Shown here piece by piece: positions 1 to 9,544 of a stretch of 64,000 bases of DNA; within the stretch, counting starts at the first letter, position 1; every line of letters starts with the position of its first letter. The stretch spans positions 1,054,001 through 1,118,000 of the forward strand of contig NZ_CP017718.1 in the NCBI RefSeq assembly GCF_001854405.1, given 5' to 3'. The notes under the pieces were generated by a model, which was not told the origin of the DNA, did no database searches, and was given only the letters and a program-made list of their open reading frames with translations. Source of the DNA: Hyphomonas sp. Mor2. Lineage in GTDB: Bacteria; Pseudomonadota; Alphaproteobacteria; Caulobacterales; Hyphomonadaceae. A program made the position numbers and the translations under genes.

Positions 1-1313
1 GGTGCATCGAGCTCAATGCCAATAATCGTCTCAATCAAAGAAGAGATCGGGCCGCAGGCTGTCCATCCAGCAAATTCTGGTCGCGAGATATTGCCTTCAG
101 AAATGCTATCAGCGGCATAATTCTCCCAAATGGTCCCCGTCGACTTCAAAACGGCGTCGATGTTGGAAAGGTGCTTAGATGCAATTAAGCGCGCTGCATC
201 GCGTTGACCATTTTCGCGCAATGTTCGGATCGCTAAGTGGACCATTGGCGGCCAAACCGCACCGTGCCAGTAATTTCCGTGAGGGTGATACACGAAATGG
301 TCCGCAGAAACGCTCGGTATCGGGTGGGCGCGGAAGAAACTTGAGCGATCGAGGAAGTTATCGCGAATGGCTTCTGCACGATCTGTTTCTATGTTTCTCA
401 ACAGCAACGGCCAAGCACCGGCGGGTGTTTTAACGCGGGTCAGCTGATCCTGCGGCCCGACATCAACATACAAACCAATCTCGGCGTTCCACATATGCGC
501 GTTGATATAATCAAATAGCTGGGTATACTTTTTTTCGAAAAGTTTTTGCGTTTCGTGATCGCTTACGCTTTCAGCCATTTCAGAAATTCTGAGCGCTGCA
601 AGGGCTTGCTGCGCGGTTAAGCACATCCACACATGGTCATAATGCTTGTGGACGTGGCCGCCACCATGCTCATAAACCCTCGGGGTGTTATCCATGCCCG
701 AGGCCAGAGCGGTGGTCCAGTATCCAACGCCGTCATTCGCCCGCCTGTGCGTTTCTAACCATTCATAGTAGCGAACGAGATGTTGCAGGACCAAAGCCAG
801 GCGTCCTTCGTCGCCTGTTACCTTGAACATTCGCCATTCTGCGTCCGCAAAAAGCGGCGGATTGATACAACTCGGATGACTATCTTCCCAATAGTCATCA
901 CCTGTTATACCGTTGATTTCACGGCATATAAATCCATTGGAGTGCTGCTTGCGATAAAAATTATCGAGCGTTCCATAAACCGGCAAAACATGCGTCGCAT
1001 AGCGTAAGAAATCGATCATAAAACAACTGTCCCATTGGAACAGATTGTCGCTGAACGCTGCATCCACATGATCAACCGTACCAGCGGTGTCTGAGCCTGC
1101 TTTAACTTTATCAAAGGCGATCGCCCAGCTGCGCCAATACAAATCTAAAAGTTCTGGATTTTCCTCCAGAATAGGGGAAGGCAGCAGCTTTCGTTGCTCC
1201 ATTGTCAGATCAGGAGCGCGGTGACTCATGTCAATTCCGGCAATATGCGCGGCAGGAATGCCTTCAGCTTCCATATCTAGTGGCGCTTTAGGGGGAGCAT
1301 CTATCAATGACAT
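1..1313 (-). CDS. Glycoside hydrolase, (alpha/alpha)6-barrel trehalase/GH63-like (3' end cut off by window)
   Basis: Reading the complement from an ATG at 1313 gives an open frame of about 437 codons that runs off the left edge. It contains typical (alpha/alpha)6-barrel glycosidase motifs: FQWDSCFM near residue 90, HKHYDHVWM in the middle and YWHGAVWPPM near residue 360. These fit the MGH1-like/GH63/trehalase clan, so it probably hydrolyses an oligosaccharide; the substrate cannot be read. The N-terminal beta-sandwich usual in this clan is missing and no clear ribosome-binding site precedes the ATG. A GTG at 1361 in the same frame is an alternative start. A neighbouring frame upstream (about 1314-1506) also looks weakly protein-like, so a 5' frameshift or truncation is possible. 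The small regulator gene at 1507-1722 lies just upstream on the same strand. Confidence 0.72.
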   Translation of the reverse strand, partial: MSLIDAPPKAPLDMEAEGIPAAHIAGIDMSHRAPDLTMEQRKLLPSPILEENPELLDLYWRSWAIAFDKVKAGSDTAGTVDHVDAAFSDNLFQWDSCFMIDFLRYATHVLPVYGTLDNFYRKQHSNGFICREINGITGDDYWEDSHPSCINPPLFADAEWRMFKVTGDEGRLALVLQHLVRYYEWLETHRRANDGVGYWTTALASGMDNTPRVYEHGGGHVHKHYDHVWMCLTAQQALAALRISEMAESVSDHETQKLFEKKYTQLFDYINAHMWNAEIGLYVDVGPQDQLTRVKTPAGAWPLLLRNIETDRAEAIRDNFLDRSSFFRAHPIPSVSADHFVYHPHGNYWHGAVWPPMVHLAIRTLRENGQRDAARLIASKHLSNIDAVLKSTGTIWENYAADSISEGNISRPEFAGWTACGPISSLIETIIGIELDA

Positions 1314-1506
1314 TTCGAACCCATGGTGTTGTGTTTTCAGCAACAATACATAGTCTGACACCGGTGACAATAGTGGATGCGCTCAGCATGAAGCTGCAGG
1401 AGAGTATCGGATCCCCGGAAATTGTAATGTCCTTGGTGTGGGGTTCGGAACGACCCGGACTGACTTTTGTTTTCGGTCCAAGACAACGCTCTAATTTGAA
1501 GAAGCG

Positions 1507-1722
1507 TTAGAGATCGGTGCCACGACTAAATTCAAGAACCTCGCCTGGTTGGCATTTCAGGTGCCGGCAAATTGCCTCCAAAGTTGAGAAACGAACGGCT
1601 TTGACGTGGCCTCGTTTTAGATTAGAGAGGTTGGCCATGGTTACGCCGACTGAAACAGACAGTTCTGTTAGAGTAACGCCTCTGTCTAACATGACCTCAG
1701 CTAATCGTACTTTTATTGGCAT
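1507..1722 (-). CDS. Small XRE/Cro-type HTH regulator (YozG-like)
   Basis: This 71-residue protein is almost entirely one Cro/C1-type helix-turn-helix. The recognition region reads LTELSVSVGVTMANLSNLK at about residues 18-36, followed by FSTLEAICRHLKCQPGEVLEF, which is characteristic of the YozG-like family. It should bind DNA as a dimer. Members of this family often sit beside a DUF2975 membrane protein; none is visible here. The gene precedes the truncated glycoside hydrolase on the same strand with a gap of about 190 bp, so a regulatory link is possible but not shown. Confidence 0.75.
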   Translation of the reverse strand: MPIKVRLAEVMLDRGVTLTELSVSVGVTMANLSNLKRGHVKAVRFSTLEAICRHLKCQPGEVLEFSRGTDL

Positions 1723-2408
1723 GGCTGATCGGAACTCAATTTACGCGGTGTCGGCAGAACAAGGATACGCACCTCTATAAACTGATTATCCATAGGCTGT
1801 CTTCAAACCTGTCGCTCTTTCGGCTTCAATGGACCGAGGTCAAATTTGGGTCAAGGCAAGTCGCACAAGACGGGTGCTCGAAAATCATGGTGCTCGCGGA
1901 CTGAATGATTTGGGAAGCGATCCTATCGCTGTTTTGGCAGGTCGGGCGCGGTGTAAAAAATGAGTTTTTGTTCTCTACGCCACAGATATGCTTATGGAAA
2001 AATAATTTCCGGCCAATATCCTTTGGCAGCGTCGATGAGGACTAAAAAGGGCAGACGTTCGACAGGCGGCCATGTGGTGTTGCCTATTTTTAGCATTACT
2101 AGGCAGCGTGTCGAAACAGCCTTCTGTGACGAGTGATACCGATGCGATAAGGTGCGCTTCCAATGGCACCTAATAGAGTGTCGATTTCTCAAAGATAAAA
2201 GTAAACGCCGTGTGAGCGAAGATTGCTTTCTCGTGCCGCGATCAGGTATTGCGAACACAAGTATATACTCGTCAGTTCCGGCCACAGTAAGATGCAGACA
2301 TGTCTATAATCAACCATCGTTGGTTGGCTTCGTTTGAAAAAACGTTTTTGATGAAAGATCTTAGATGAATACCTGCGTGTGGTGCCGCGTCGATTTTTTG
2401 AGTCTCTC
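1723..2408. other. Gene-poor stretch of about 690 bp
   Basis: Several overlapping frames of 60-97 codons exist on both strands, but none has a recognisable domain, a ribosome-binding site or coherent codon use. I see no repeat, RNA gene or terminator. It may be decayed sequence between the glycosidase locus and the acyl-CoA ligase locus. Confidence 0.4.
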
Positions 2409-3320
2409 TCAAGCGTTGCGTATCGCTTGCATCATCTGATCAATTGAATCAAACGCCTGTTGAAAGTTGCATTCAGTAGGTTGCGCCAGAATTGAGGGTA
2501 ACTGCTCGGATACTAAGTTGGGGTTTGACATATCGCCGACGGTGCCGACGCTGCGTTGTAACCTCGCACGAGAAACAAAACCGCCTCCGAGTTCAAATAT
2601 TTCACCCGATAGCGTGTTTTGCGGGGAACAAAGATAGCTCACCAAACCGGCAATTTGCTCTGGATCAAGCAATTTCGCATCTTCATTTTGCAATATATCC
2701 GATGACAAACGCGTCCGTGCCAACGGGGCAATGGTGTTGATAAGTACGTTATGATTGGCACCTTCCAATTTGAGCGCGTTCATTAAACCCACTAAGGCTA
2801 ACTTTGCCGCATCATAGTTTGATTGCCCAAAATTGCCCCATAAGGCCGATGCGGACGCGGTTAAAACTATTCGACCAAACTTTTGATCTCGCAAAAAAGG
2901 CCACGCGGCATGAATTGGATAGACCGCCCCCATTAAGTGCACATCAATGACTTCCTGAAATTGGTTGAGTGACATTTTATGGAAGGTCTTGTCGCGGAGA
3001 AATCCTGCATTGCAAATTAGGGCATCAATCCTCCCAAACTCGCTCAATGCGTGATTGATAATTGCCTGCGCACTGTCTGGCTGCATGACATCATAATTAT
3101 TAGATATCGCAACGCCCGACCGTGCGTTAATCTCTTGTGCAACTGACTGGCCAGCGTCTTCATCGATTTCGTTGACCACCACCATCGCGCCATGATCAGC
3201 GAGCATTTTTGCATAAGCGGCTCCAATTCCACGTCCGCCGCCGGTGATCACGATTACACGATTGTCAAATTTAACTTTCGTCACGACTTTGAATCTCGCT
3301 CCATTTTTTTTTGAGTTCAT
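2409..3320 (-). CDS. SDR-family dehydrogenase, 3-hydroxyacyl-CoA dehydrogenase (MFE-2-like)
   Basis: Short-chain dehydrogenase with a Rossmann nucleotide-binding motif TGGGRGIG near the N-terminus, the NAG motif (CNAGFLRD), a catalytic Ser (TASASALWG) and the YxxxK pair (YDAAK). The LRDKTFHKM and GNFGQSNYDAAK segments and a C-terminal extension of about 50 residues resemble the (3R)-hydroxyacyl-CoA dehydrogenase unit of peroxisomal-type multifunctional enzyme 2. It would oxidise a hydroxyacyl-CoA with NAD. The upstream ligase gene overlaps its 5' end. The longest frame starts at 3320, but a GTG at 3284 fits the domain start better and would overlap the ligase stop by only 14 bases. Ligase and SDR together suggest beta-oxidation-like processing of an acid. 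The exact substrate is unknown. Confidence 0.85.
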   Translation of the reverse strand: MNSKKNGARFKVVTKVKFDNRVIVITGGGRGIGAAYAKMLADHGAMVVVNEIDEDAGQSVAQEINARSGVAISNNYDVMQPDSAQAIINHALSEFGRIDALICNAGFLRDKTFHKMSLNQFQEVIDVHLMGAVYPIHAAWPFLRDQKFGRIVLTASASALWGNFGQSNYDAAKLALVGLMNALKLEGANHNVLINTIAPLARTRLSSDILQNEDAKLLDPEQIAGLVSYLCSPQNTLSGEIFELGGGFVSRARLQRSVGTVGDMSNPNLVSEQLPSILAQPTECNFQQAFDSIDQMMQAIRNA

Positions 3321-4836
3321 GTTTGAGCACTTTACCCAAAGTGTTTCTGGGAAAATCAGATTCCCAAACTACAATTTTCGAGACCCTCTGATGATTTGCG
3401 ACGCGGGTGTTCAGCCAATCGGCAAGATTAATCGGGTCTACACTGCATCGCTCATTTGGGGTTACGAATGCTACCGGGGTTTCTCCCCATTTTTCGTGAG
3501 GAACCCCGATTACGCATGCGTCGTGGACGTCAGAGTTCTCTATCAAAATCGCTTCTATGTCTGCCGGGAAGACGTTTAGTCCGCCCGAAATCAACATATC
3601 CTTTATGCGGCCTCTGATATACAAGTATCCATCATCGTCGAACTCGCCGACATCACCAGTGCGGATATAGCGGATACCTTCTTTTGATTCCCACAGTATC
3701 TCGGTGTTTGTGTCTGGGCGATTCCAGTACCCATTCATCAAATTCGTCGAGCGCCCGACAATTTCTCCTTCTCCTTTAAACGTAACATCGTGTCCTTCAT
3801 GATCTATCAGTTTGATATCCATGCCAGGGCAGGGACGACCGACCGAGTTTGGCCGATCTATCATTTCACTCGGAGAAATAAGTGTTGCTACGCTTTCGGT
3901 CAGGCCCCACAACTCCGCTAGCCCTCCATCGGTTAAGCGCATCATCTCTTGCTTCATGGTTGGTGGCATTGGTGCTCCGGCTGTTACGGCACACTCAAAA
4001 CAGTCCAAACCCGCACCTTCAACGTTGGGGTGGGATAATATGGCGCTACACATAGTCGGTACAACGAAACCATGAGTTGGACGCCATACGTCGATCAAAG
4101 CAAAAAAGTCATCGACTTCAAATTTTGGCATTAAGATAGTTGGCGCACCAAAAAAAGCTGTTGGCCCCCACGTTAGCATCGATCCATTTGAATGTGGAGG
4201 AATGGCCAGGATTCCAGTAGACTGGGCCGAATACCTCATCGCGCCTGCCATAGATGTGACGAAAGCAGAACGAGCCCCGTGTGTGTGTGGAATACCTTTG
4301 GGAATCCCAGTGGTCCCAGATGAATAAATTATATTAGCGAGCGCGTTAGGATTGATCGCTATGCCCGGCTCCTCGGGACCTCTCATTTTTAAATTAGATG
4401 CCCAGCTTTGGTCGGTTACGATTAAGTCTGCCTTCGATAGACTCGATGCATTTTGCGCAAGTTCCGCGTGAGCTTGCGATGAGACGAGCAGCTTCGCTCC
4501 TGAATCCTCTATCATACCTGCGATCAAATCTGCGGTAAGGAGATAAGACATAGGGACATATGCGGCACCGGCGCGCCAAATCCCGAATATGACCTCCATT
4601 GCTTCAATCTCGCAGGAGAATAGCATGGCAACCCTATCCCCAGATTGCACGCCAAGATGTATCAGCTCTTGGGCAATTTTGTTCGCTTGTTCATTGAAGC
4701 CGCGCCAATTTACCCTGCGCCCGCCTTGGATGAATGCGATATCATTGGCCCGAAAAACACCGTGAAGTGCAACTTGTTCACTTAGACCAATAAAGGATGG
4801 ACCGAAATGTGGAGCATCTTTCAACAAATTTGGCAT
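3271..4836 (-). CDS. Class I AMP-dependent acyl-CoA synthetase/ligase
   Basis: A 521-residue member of the ANL superfamily that activates a carboxylic acid with ATP to an acyl-adenylate and then the CoA thioester. Visible motifs are the phosphate loop YSSGTTGIPKG at residues 171-181, the WGLTE core motif, the hinge region YIRTGDVGEFDDDGY and RIKDMLISGGLNVFP, and the catalytic Lys in NTLGKVLK near the C-terminus. Length is normal for fatty-acyl or aryl-CoA ligases. It is probably cotranscribed with the SDR downstream. The DUF2817 gene lies about 110 bp upstream on the same strand. Substrate unknown; a medium-chain or aromatic acid is plausible. Confidence 0.9.
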   Translation of the reverse strand: MPNLLKDAPHFGPSFIGLSEQVALHGVFRANDIAFIQGGRRVNWRGFNEQANKIAQELIHLGVQSGDRVAMLFSCEIEAMEVIFGIWRAGAAYVPMSYLLTADLIAGMIEDSGAKLLVSSQAHAELAQNASSLSKADLIVTDQSWASNLKMRGPEEPGIAINPNALANIIYSSGTTGIPKGIPHTHGARSAFVTSMAGAMRYSAQSTGILAIPPHSNGSMLTWGPTAFFGAPTILMPKFEVDDFFALIDVWRPTHGFVVPTMCSAILSHPNVEGAGLDCFECAVTAGAPMPPTMKQEMMRLTDGGLAELWGLTESVATLISPSEMIDRPNSVGRPCPGMDIKLIDHEGHDVTFKGEGEIVGRSTNLMNGYWNRPDTNTEILWESKEGIRYIRTGDVGEFDDDGYLYIRGRIKDMLISGGLNVFPADIEAILIENSDVHDACVIGVPHEKWGETPVAFVTPNERCSVDPINLADWLNTRVANHQRVSKIVVWESDFPRNTLGKVLKHELKKKWSEIQSRDES

Positions 4837-4947
4837 AGCATGAACTTTTCTTTGAATTGAGCATTGGTTTGTCGTGTCAGACTGCAGGTTGCCACGATGA
4901 GCGCGGCATGATTTCGTTGTTGCGATGTGAGCACCTGAATTGTCATT

Positions 4948-6057
4948 CTATGCCAATCGCGCGAGTTCTTGCAGAGTGCGTTCATAGGTTTCGCGCGCAA
5001 TCGTTTGAGTGTTTCTTTCCCATCCAGCATGTCGCGGCGCGAACAGAGTCTTCAAAATCGTTCGCCAAAATTCTAGTTCCGGAGAACTGTCTTTTACCTT
5101 CTTCCACATCCAATGATCCAAAATCGTCGCTTGGACTATTTCTTGAAATGGCGCCGTACCAAATTCGATCAAGCCGCCAGAAAGCGTTGCACCAACCGCT
5201 TCATCTCTAATGGCAGTGGAAACCAAACCGTTGAGGGCGTCGCCCATAACGTCACCACCGAAATCTCCACCTTTGATGTCTTGATGAGCATGAGTTTGAA
5301 CTTGTTCGCCCCACACACGAACTGTTTGATCCCATCCAGGCTGACCGACGCCCATGCAAGGAATTGGGTAGTAAGAGCCAAAGTCTCCCAGCCCTGTATG
5401 CCAATCCAAAAAGATCACGGTCTCAGCATTTTCGGTTGCTGTCCGAACAATCTCGCGAAACGTCTCGTTTCCCCATTGCGGCGAAGTTCCCCCAAACTTG
5501 AGGGACTCCGGCGATTGAAACTGACCAGCTAGTAACGCATCCCCAATGTCGGCGGTGGCAGCCCGACGGCCAAGCTCCATTAGGCGGTCGCTTGCTTTTA
5601 CCAATGCAGCCAAGGACATCTCGTCTATTGCGATTGCTTCTTCAATCAAGTCTACGGCGCTGTTTTCGATAGGTAGCTGCGTAAAATCGACGAAATTCCG
5701 ATTAAGATCCACGCCGTTTTCGTTTCGTTGGCTGCCGTAAACCCACCCGAATGGGTTCAGACAATGAACCAATACTACCGAGCACCCGCTTGGAAGCGTG
5801 TTCAGCTTTCCTGAATCGATAAGTTCAAGCTGCGCCGCTGCCCCTGGATAGCTTTCCCAGCCATGGACGCCATTCGTGTTGATGAACACATGTTTTGCAT
5901 TCTGTTCACCAAAGCGAGCAACGTCAATTGTAAGTGGAGAGCCATCTGGCCCCGTTTCACTCGGGTGCGTGAACTTATGGAGGAACGCCCCATTCGCAGA
6001 CGCAAGTCGACGAAATTTGTCCGTTGAAGCGCCGTATGATTCAGACCAATAATTCAT
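4948..6057 (-). CDS. DUF2817 family M14-like zinc peptidase
   Basis: A carboxypeptidase-A-like (M14) DUF2817 protein of about 369 residues. The zinc-binding pair is in NGVHGWES (His65, Glu68), followed by DLNRNF, a third ligand in FLDWHTGLG (about His220), and a catalytic Glu in GGLIEFGT (about Glu298). No signal peptide is seen, so it probably acts in the cytoplasm on small peptides or amides. I chose the ATG at 6057 because family members start at this MNYWSESYG-like segment and a GGGG precedes it. In-frame starts at 6075 (ATG) and 6084 (TTG) are alternatives. It is divergent from the broken AraC gene. Confidence 0.85.
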   Translation of the reverse strand: MNYWSESYGASTDKFRRLASANGAFLHKFTHPSETGPDGSPLTIDVARFGEQNAKHVFINTNGVHGWESYPGAAAQLELIDSGKLNTLPSGCSVVLVHCLNPFGWVYGSQRNENGVDLNRNFVDFTQLPIENSAVDLIEEAIAIDEMSLAALVKASDRLMELGRRAATADIGDALLAGQFQSPESLKFGGTSPQWGNETFREIVRTATENAETVIFLDWHTGLGDFGSYYPIPCMGVGQPGWDQTVRVWGEQVQTHAHQDIKGGDFGGDVMGDALNGLVSTAIRDEAVGATLSGGLIEFGTAPFQEIVQATILDHWMWKKVKDSSPELEFWRTILKTLFAPRHAGWERNTQTIARETYERTLQELARLA

Positions 6058-6238
6058 GTTAGACGCGTTCCCCATTACAACCAACGATCAGATCTTTTGC
6101 TTAAGAGTCACGCCATACGCACCTGGGCAAGGGTGAAGGCGCACGAGCCCACCTGTTGGATTTCCGAGGAGCAAATAGCTGAGAAGCCGGACAGTTGCAT
6201 TACGCTTATAGCCGAGGAGATTTAGACTGACGCTGCTC

Positions 6239-6257
6239 ATAGTGAAAACTACACTAT
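6239..6257. promoter_or_regulatory. Inverted repeat in DUF2817/AraC divergent region
   Basis: ATAGTG and CACTAT are separated by seven bases, a perfect 6-bp dyad between the divergent DUF2817 and AraC-type genes. It could be an operator or a small hairpin. AraC proteins usually bind direct repeats, so assignment to that regulator is weak. Confidence 0.25.
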
Positions 6258-6365
6258 TTTAGGTGTCGCTCTTGCTTCTAGTTTTCAAATGACTGAAACT
6301 ATCATCGAAGGGCGGACGAGAATGATAGCCAAACTAATTTCCGCCCAAAAAATCTGTGAGAGGCC

Positions 6366-7396
6366 ATGGTTGCTACAATTTATACCAGTCCATTAGATGT
6401 GCTCAACGAACTGCACCAGTCGCTCGGATTAGAACCAGATCTTCTCCAAAAAACATATCCTCATCACAGTTTGAGTTACGAGAACACAGCGCTTCGTGTT
6501 CAAAGCGAAGGCGACAATCCACCAACAGTGGATATATTCAAAGTGACGGATGGGTTTTATGCGTTCCTCATTCAGGGCGAATATGGGCGAGTGAGCGATG
6601 CAGCCAGTCAGCCCGGATTGCTGCAGCCGTCACGGGCAATCATGTCCACTTTCTTGATGGACCAAGGGTGTCTCGAGGTTTCGCTTGCGGGAGAGAAACA
6701 CATTGTTGCATCTGGAGATGCTTTTTTTTTAAGCGCACTCCAAGCAGAGGGCCAGTATTCAGTCCATCAACGACCGGTCACGTAACATGTCTGTATTTTA
6801 TCTTCTCAGGGGAGGGGCTCGCAAACTCAGTCAAGCTGTTTGGTCAAAAGACACCTCAAATTCTTAGATTCCTCAATGCGGCACGAGAAGTCGAGCATTG
6901 TGCGTTCAAATTTAGTATGAGTAGATTGGTTCAGTTAGCGAATGTTCGCGCTTTAGTGACATACCCCGAGACGACAAACATGCGTCTCATTATGAATCAT
7001 AAAGCGGGTGAATTCTTAGCGGCCTTGGCTGACTCTAAACTCGCTGCGGCATCGACTTTTTCACCAGAACTCACGATTTCGGAGATTTCAAAGCTTGATT
7101 TAGCGAGGACGCTGATCGAGCAAAAGCCATTCTCTCCGCCATCACTGGAGCAGCTTATATCGGACACTGGCTTGCCAAGAAAAAGGCTAAACCGAGGATT
7201 CAAGTTGCTCTATGGGCAAACCATAAGGGCGTTCACTGCAGGGGTAAGATTAGATGCAGCTCGTGAAATGCTTCTCAAATCAAATATGAGTGTTGGTGAA
7301 GTTTCCGATGCATGCGGTTTCGAGAACCCGAACAACTTCACCCGTGCTTTCAAAACGAAGTTTCAATCCTCTCCTCGCGCTTACCGGAGCCGGTAA
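6366..7396 (+). pseudogene. AraC-family regulator interrupted by a frameshift
   Basis: The first frame (6366-6785, 139 codons) encodes a cupin-like N-terminal sensing domain (TVDIFKVTDGFYAFL and LEVSLAGEKHIVASGDAFFL) and stops at 6783-6785. The continuation is in another frame. From about 6787 it encodes FIFSGEGLANSVKLFG and, at the C-terminus, a two-HTH AraC/XylS DNA-binding domain with VGEVSDACGFENPNNFTRAF and SSPRAYRSR. One missing base (or two extra) near 6780-6787 would restore a protein of about 343 residues. A run of nine T at 6722-6730 lies upstream, but translation still looks correct just after it. It could be a real pseudogene or a sequencing error. It would have regulated the divergent DUF2817/ligase genes. 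Confidence 0.8.
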
Positions 7397-7752
7397 GCGA
7401 ATTTGGCGTATGCGCTAGAGAATGGCTGCGCGTATGCTGTTCTTTTTCATGATAGGTTCTTTTGCAAAGTAATAGCAAAGTCGTGTGCCATAACGTTCGC
7501 GCTCAATTTTAACTTCAGCTGAAACCTTGAAAGACGCATAACCGAGCAGCAGGCAAGTCCATTATCCGCCGCGCTCGATAGTTCAAATGCGACCCATTTT
7601 ACGCACTTATAGGCCGAAAAAATTTGGGCCTGAAGGGATGCATTCAACGAGCATGTATCGATCGAAACCGCGTGCGTTTCTCGATAGCTGCTGGCAGAGC
7701 GTGAGCACACTATGGAAGGTGTAGTCAGGCCGATTGGTTATAGCCCAGGATG
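7397..7752. other. Non-coding gap of about 350 bp
   Basis: No convincing gene. An 87-codon minus-strand frame (7447-7710) has no recognisable domain and unusual composition. The gap separates two converging genes; no clear terminator was found. Confidence 0.35.
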
Positions 7753-9132
7753 TTAATCGTTAGGACCTTTTGAGTTTGCCCATTCAGCGATGTATGAGAG
7801 ATCGAGTTTATTGATTTCTGGGTATTGTTCGTAGAGATTGCTTGGGAATGCGGTTTCATCTCCGCGTACATATCGATCGAAAAAGGCTTTGGTATAGTCA
7901 TTCATCAATGCCTGCATCCGATTGCCTTCAATGGTTGAGGATAGCGCCAGTTTCTGGACATTTTCGCGTTCAGGAAATGGAACCAGTACCCGGTCTGTGA
8001 AGTCCCAGTGACCGGTTCCTTTAACTTCGAGGCGCACCACATCTTCTCGTGCGCCAAACTCAGCAAATGTCTCATATATGAATTCACTATATGGGTAGGC
8101 TCGTTTTTCTTGGCCGAAGCCGCGCCCGTACTCATCCAGGTCGCCATTCAAAATGAGAAGTGGGGTCGTTATTTGCGTATTGATTAGGGCAGGATCCCAA
8201 TTGCCGCCATCGAGAATGACCGCAGCATCAGCGCGCGGGTCGATATGCGCTGCAGCTGCACTGGCTGCGCCGAAGGACATTCCAAAATATCCAAGACGAT
8301 CAATATCCGCACGCGCTACAATTTCTGCAATCTCGGCCGGAACATTCCGTGCTTCGATCTGGTCAACCGCCGCGATCATGTCATCGCGCCAAATTGGGAA
8401 ATGCTCCGCAAGGGAATCGTTCGCATACTTCTTCAACATAGCTTCGAAACGAAGGTCTGGGTCATCATTGAGAAGCCATTGAGTGTTTGTTTCAAAGTTC
8501 AACGTTTCCATTGCTCGAGTGAGCGCGTCAGTATCGAGCAGGGCGACATCCCCGTCGGTGAAGGCAACAAACGCTGACATGTATGGGTGAGTGACACTCA
8601 TCACAATGTAGCCATGGCTGGCGAGATGCTCCATTTGAGACGTATTCGAGCCAACATGTGAAAATCCGCCATGGGAGAAGACTAGAAGGGGATAGCTCTC
8701 TTTGTCTTCAGCGATGGGGGCGTTTCGATAAGAATGAGTTTCGACATTGCGAAGCGCCTCATCGACAGCATCGGGGAGTGTAATAACCTTCGACCATTCC
8801 GCATCAAAAATCTCAAAAGCCTCATCGGTAAAATATAGTTCAGGTGCCCCACTGACATCTTGAGCAGGATACCAGATCCGAGTTGCAACGCGTCGCTTTC
8901 CAGGCGCCAAGGTCTCGTCGCGGTTTTCATCCACGAAATCAAAATCGACGACGCCGATAGGATACGGCCCTGTTGGTTCTGGAAGAACAATTTTTCCCGA
9001 GAGCTCTGCCTCTGTTTCAACGGCCGGTTCTGCTGCCTGAGCCTCACGCTCAATTGGCGGTGAAGCCGCATCATCCACGGTGCAAGCAGAAAGCGCAAAA
9101 AACGCTGACACAGCCAATCCTACAAGTCTCAT
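7753..9132 (-). CDS. PAF-acetylhydrolase/dienelactone-hydrolase-like alpha/beta hydrolase lipoprotein, copy A
   Basis: A secreted lipoprotein hydrolase of about 459 residues. The N-terminus is a lipoprotein signal with lipobox LSAC (MRLVGLAVSAFFALSAC). The core has an oxyanion-like FSHGGFSHVG, nucleophile elbow GMSFGA, a strand with LILNGDLDEY, and a catalytic His in GTGHWDF. It should cleave an ester or amide at the outer-membrane or periplasmic face. The ATG at 9132 is preceded by GGAAGGG eight bases upstream; an earlier ATG at 9159 is less likely. All but the last three codons (PND, stop) lie inside an exact duplication; copy B at 19275 continues into a cyclophilin domain instead. Confidence 0.88.
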   Translation of the reverse strand: MRLVGLAVSAFFALSACTVDDAASPPIEREAQAAEPAVETEAELSGKIVLPEPTGPYPIGVVDFDFVDENRDETLAPGKRRVATRIWYPAQDVSGAPELYFTDEAFEIFDAEWSKVITLPDAVDEALRNVETHSYRNAPIAEDKESYPLLVFSHGGFSHVGSNTSQMEHLASHGYIVMSVTHPYMSAFVAFTDGDVALLDTDALTRAMETLNFETNTQWLLNDDPDLRFEAMLKKYANDSLAEHFPIWRDDMIAAVDQIEARNVPAEIAEIVARADIDRLGYFGMSFGAASAAAAHIDPRADAAVILDGGNWDPALINTQITTPLLILNGDLDEYGRGFGQEKRAYPYSEFIYETFAEFGAREDVVRLEVKGTGHWDFTDRVLVPFPERENVQKLALSSTIEGNRMQALMNDYTKAFFDRYVRGDETAFPSNLYEQYPEINKLDLSYIAEWANSKGPND

Positions 9133-9282
9133 TGTGGATACCCTTCCAGAAGTGTGCATTTGCGATCAATGGCGTTCAAGAGCCAGCCGCCAGACTAAAG
9201 ACCAAGACCGTGCATGCCAGTGATGAAACAACCCAAACACTCATAAAAGGCCCAGAAAACCAAAATAGCGGTGCTATCGAAG
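7765..9282. repeat. 1518-bp direct repeat, copy A
   Basis: Sequence from 7765 to 9282 recurs in the same orientation at 19884-21401 with a constant offset of 12119. I saw no difference in the stretches compared, and overlapping frames on both strands translate identically. It spans the hydrolase coding region up to the codons AAA GGT and about 120 bp upstream of its first ATG. No transposase or target-site duplication flanks it. Confidence 0.93.
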
Positions 9283-9544
9283 TCTCGATAAGATGACAGT
9301 ACAAAAATTAGCGGACAGGGTCGATGAGTACCCGGAGTTTGTTGAATCAGGAGTTGGAGCGTCCATCTTCAACTAAGACCGGAAAAATCTGGGGCCTGGG
9401 TTGCAAGGTACACTACTGCATGCTTTGATCCTATCCGTGATATTTATTGGCCGTGTGCCAGTTTCATGTCCGTGTTGAGATGATAACGCGCTCGACAACC
9501 ATTTCAATTTACCGCAACGATTTACGAGTTGAGGATCCAATCAA
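9160..9544. other. Divergent promoter region between two lipoprotein hydrolases
   Basis: About 385 bp. The first 123 bp belong to the duplicated segment and presumably hold the copy A promoter. After the repeat edge a 27-codon frame starts at 9293 (MTVQKLADRVDEYPEF...), which may be the remnant of another gene's 5' end. Nothing else recognisable. Confidence 0.4.

Noticed and set aside
1992-2285. 97-codon minus-strand frame
   Set aside because: Arg/Ser-rich, no family, overlaps competing frames; likely chance.
6721-6731. Nine-T run as the frameshift site in the AraC gene
   Set aside because: Translation remains sensible in the first frame for about 18 codons after the run; the frame change fits better near 6780-6787.
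9293-9376. 27-codon frame beside the repeat edge as a real gene
   Set aside because: Too short, no ribosome-binding site; recorded only as a possible remnant.
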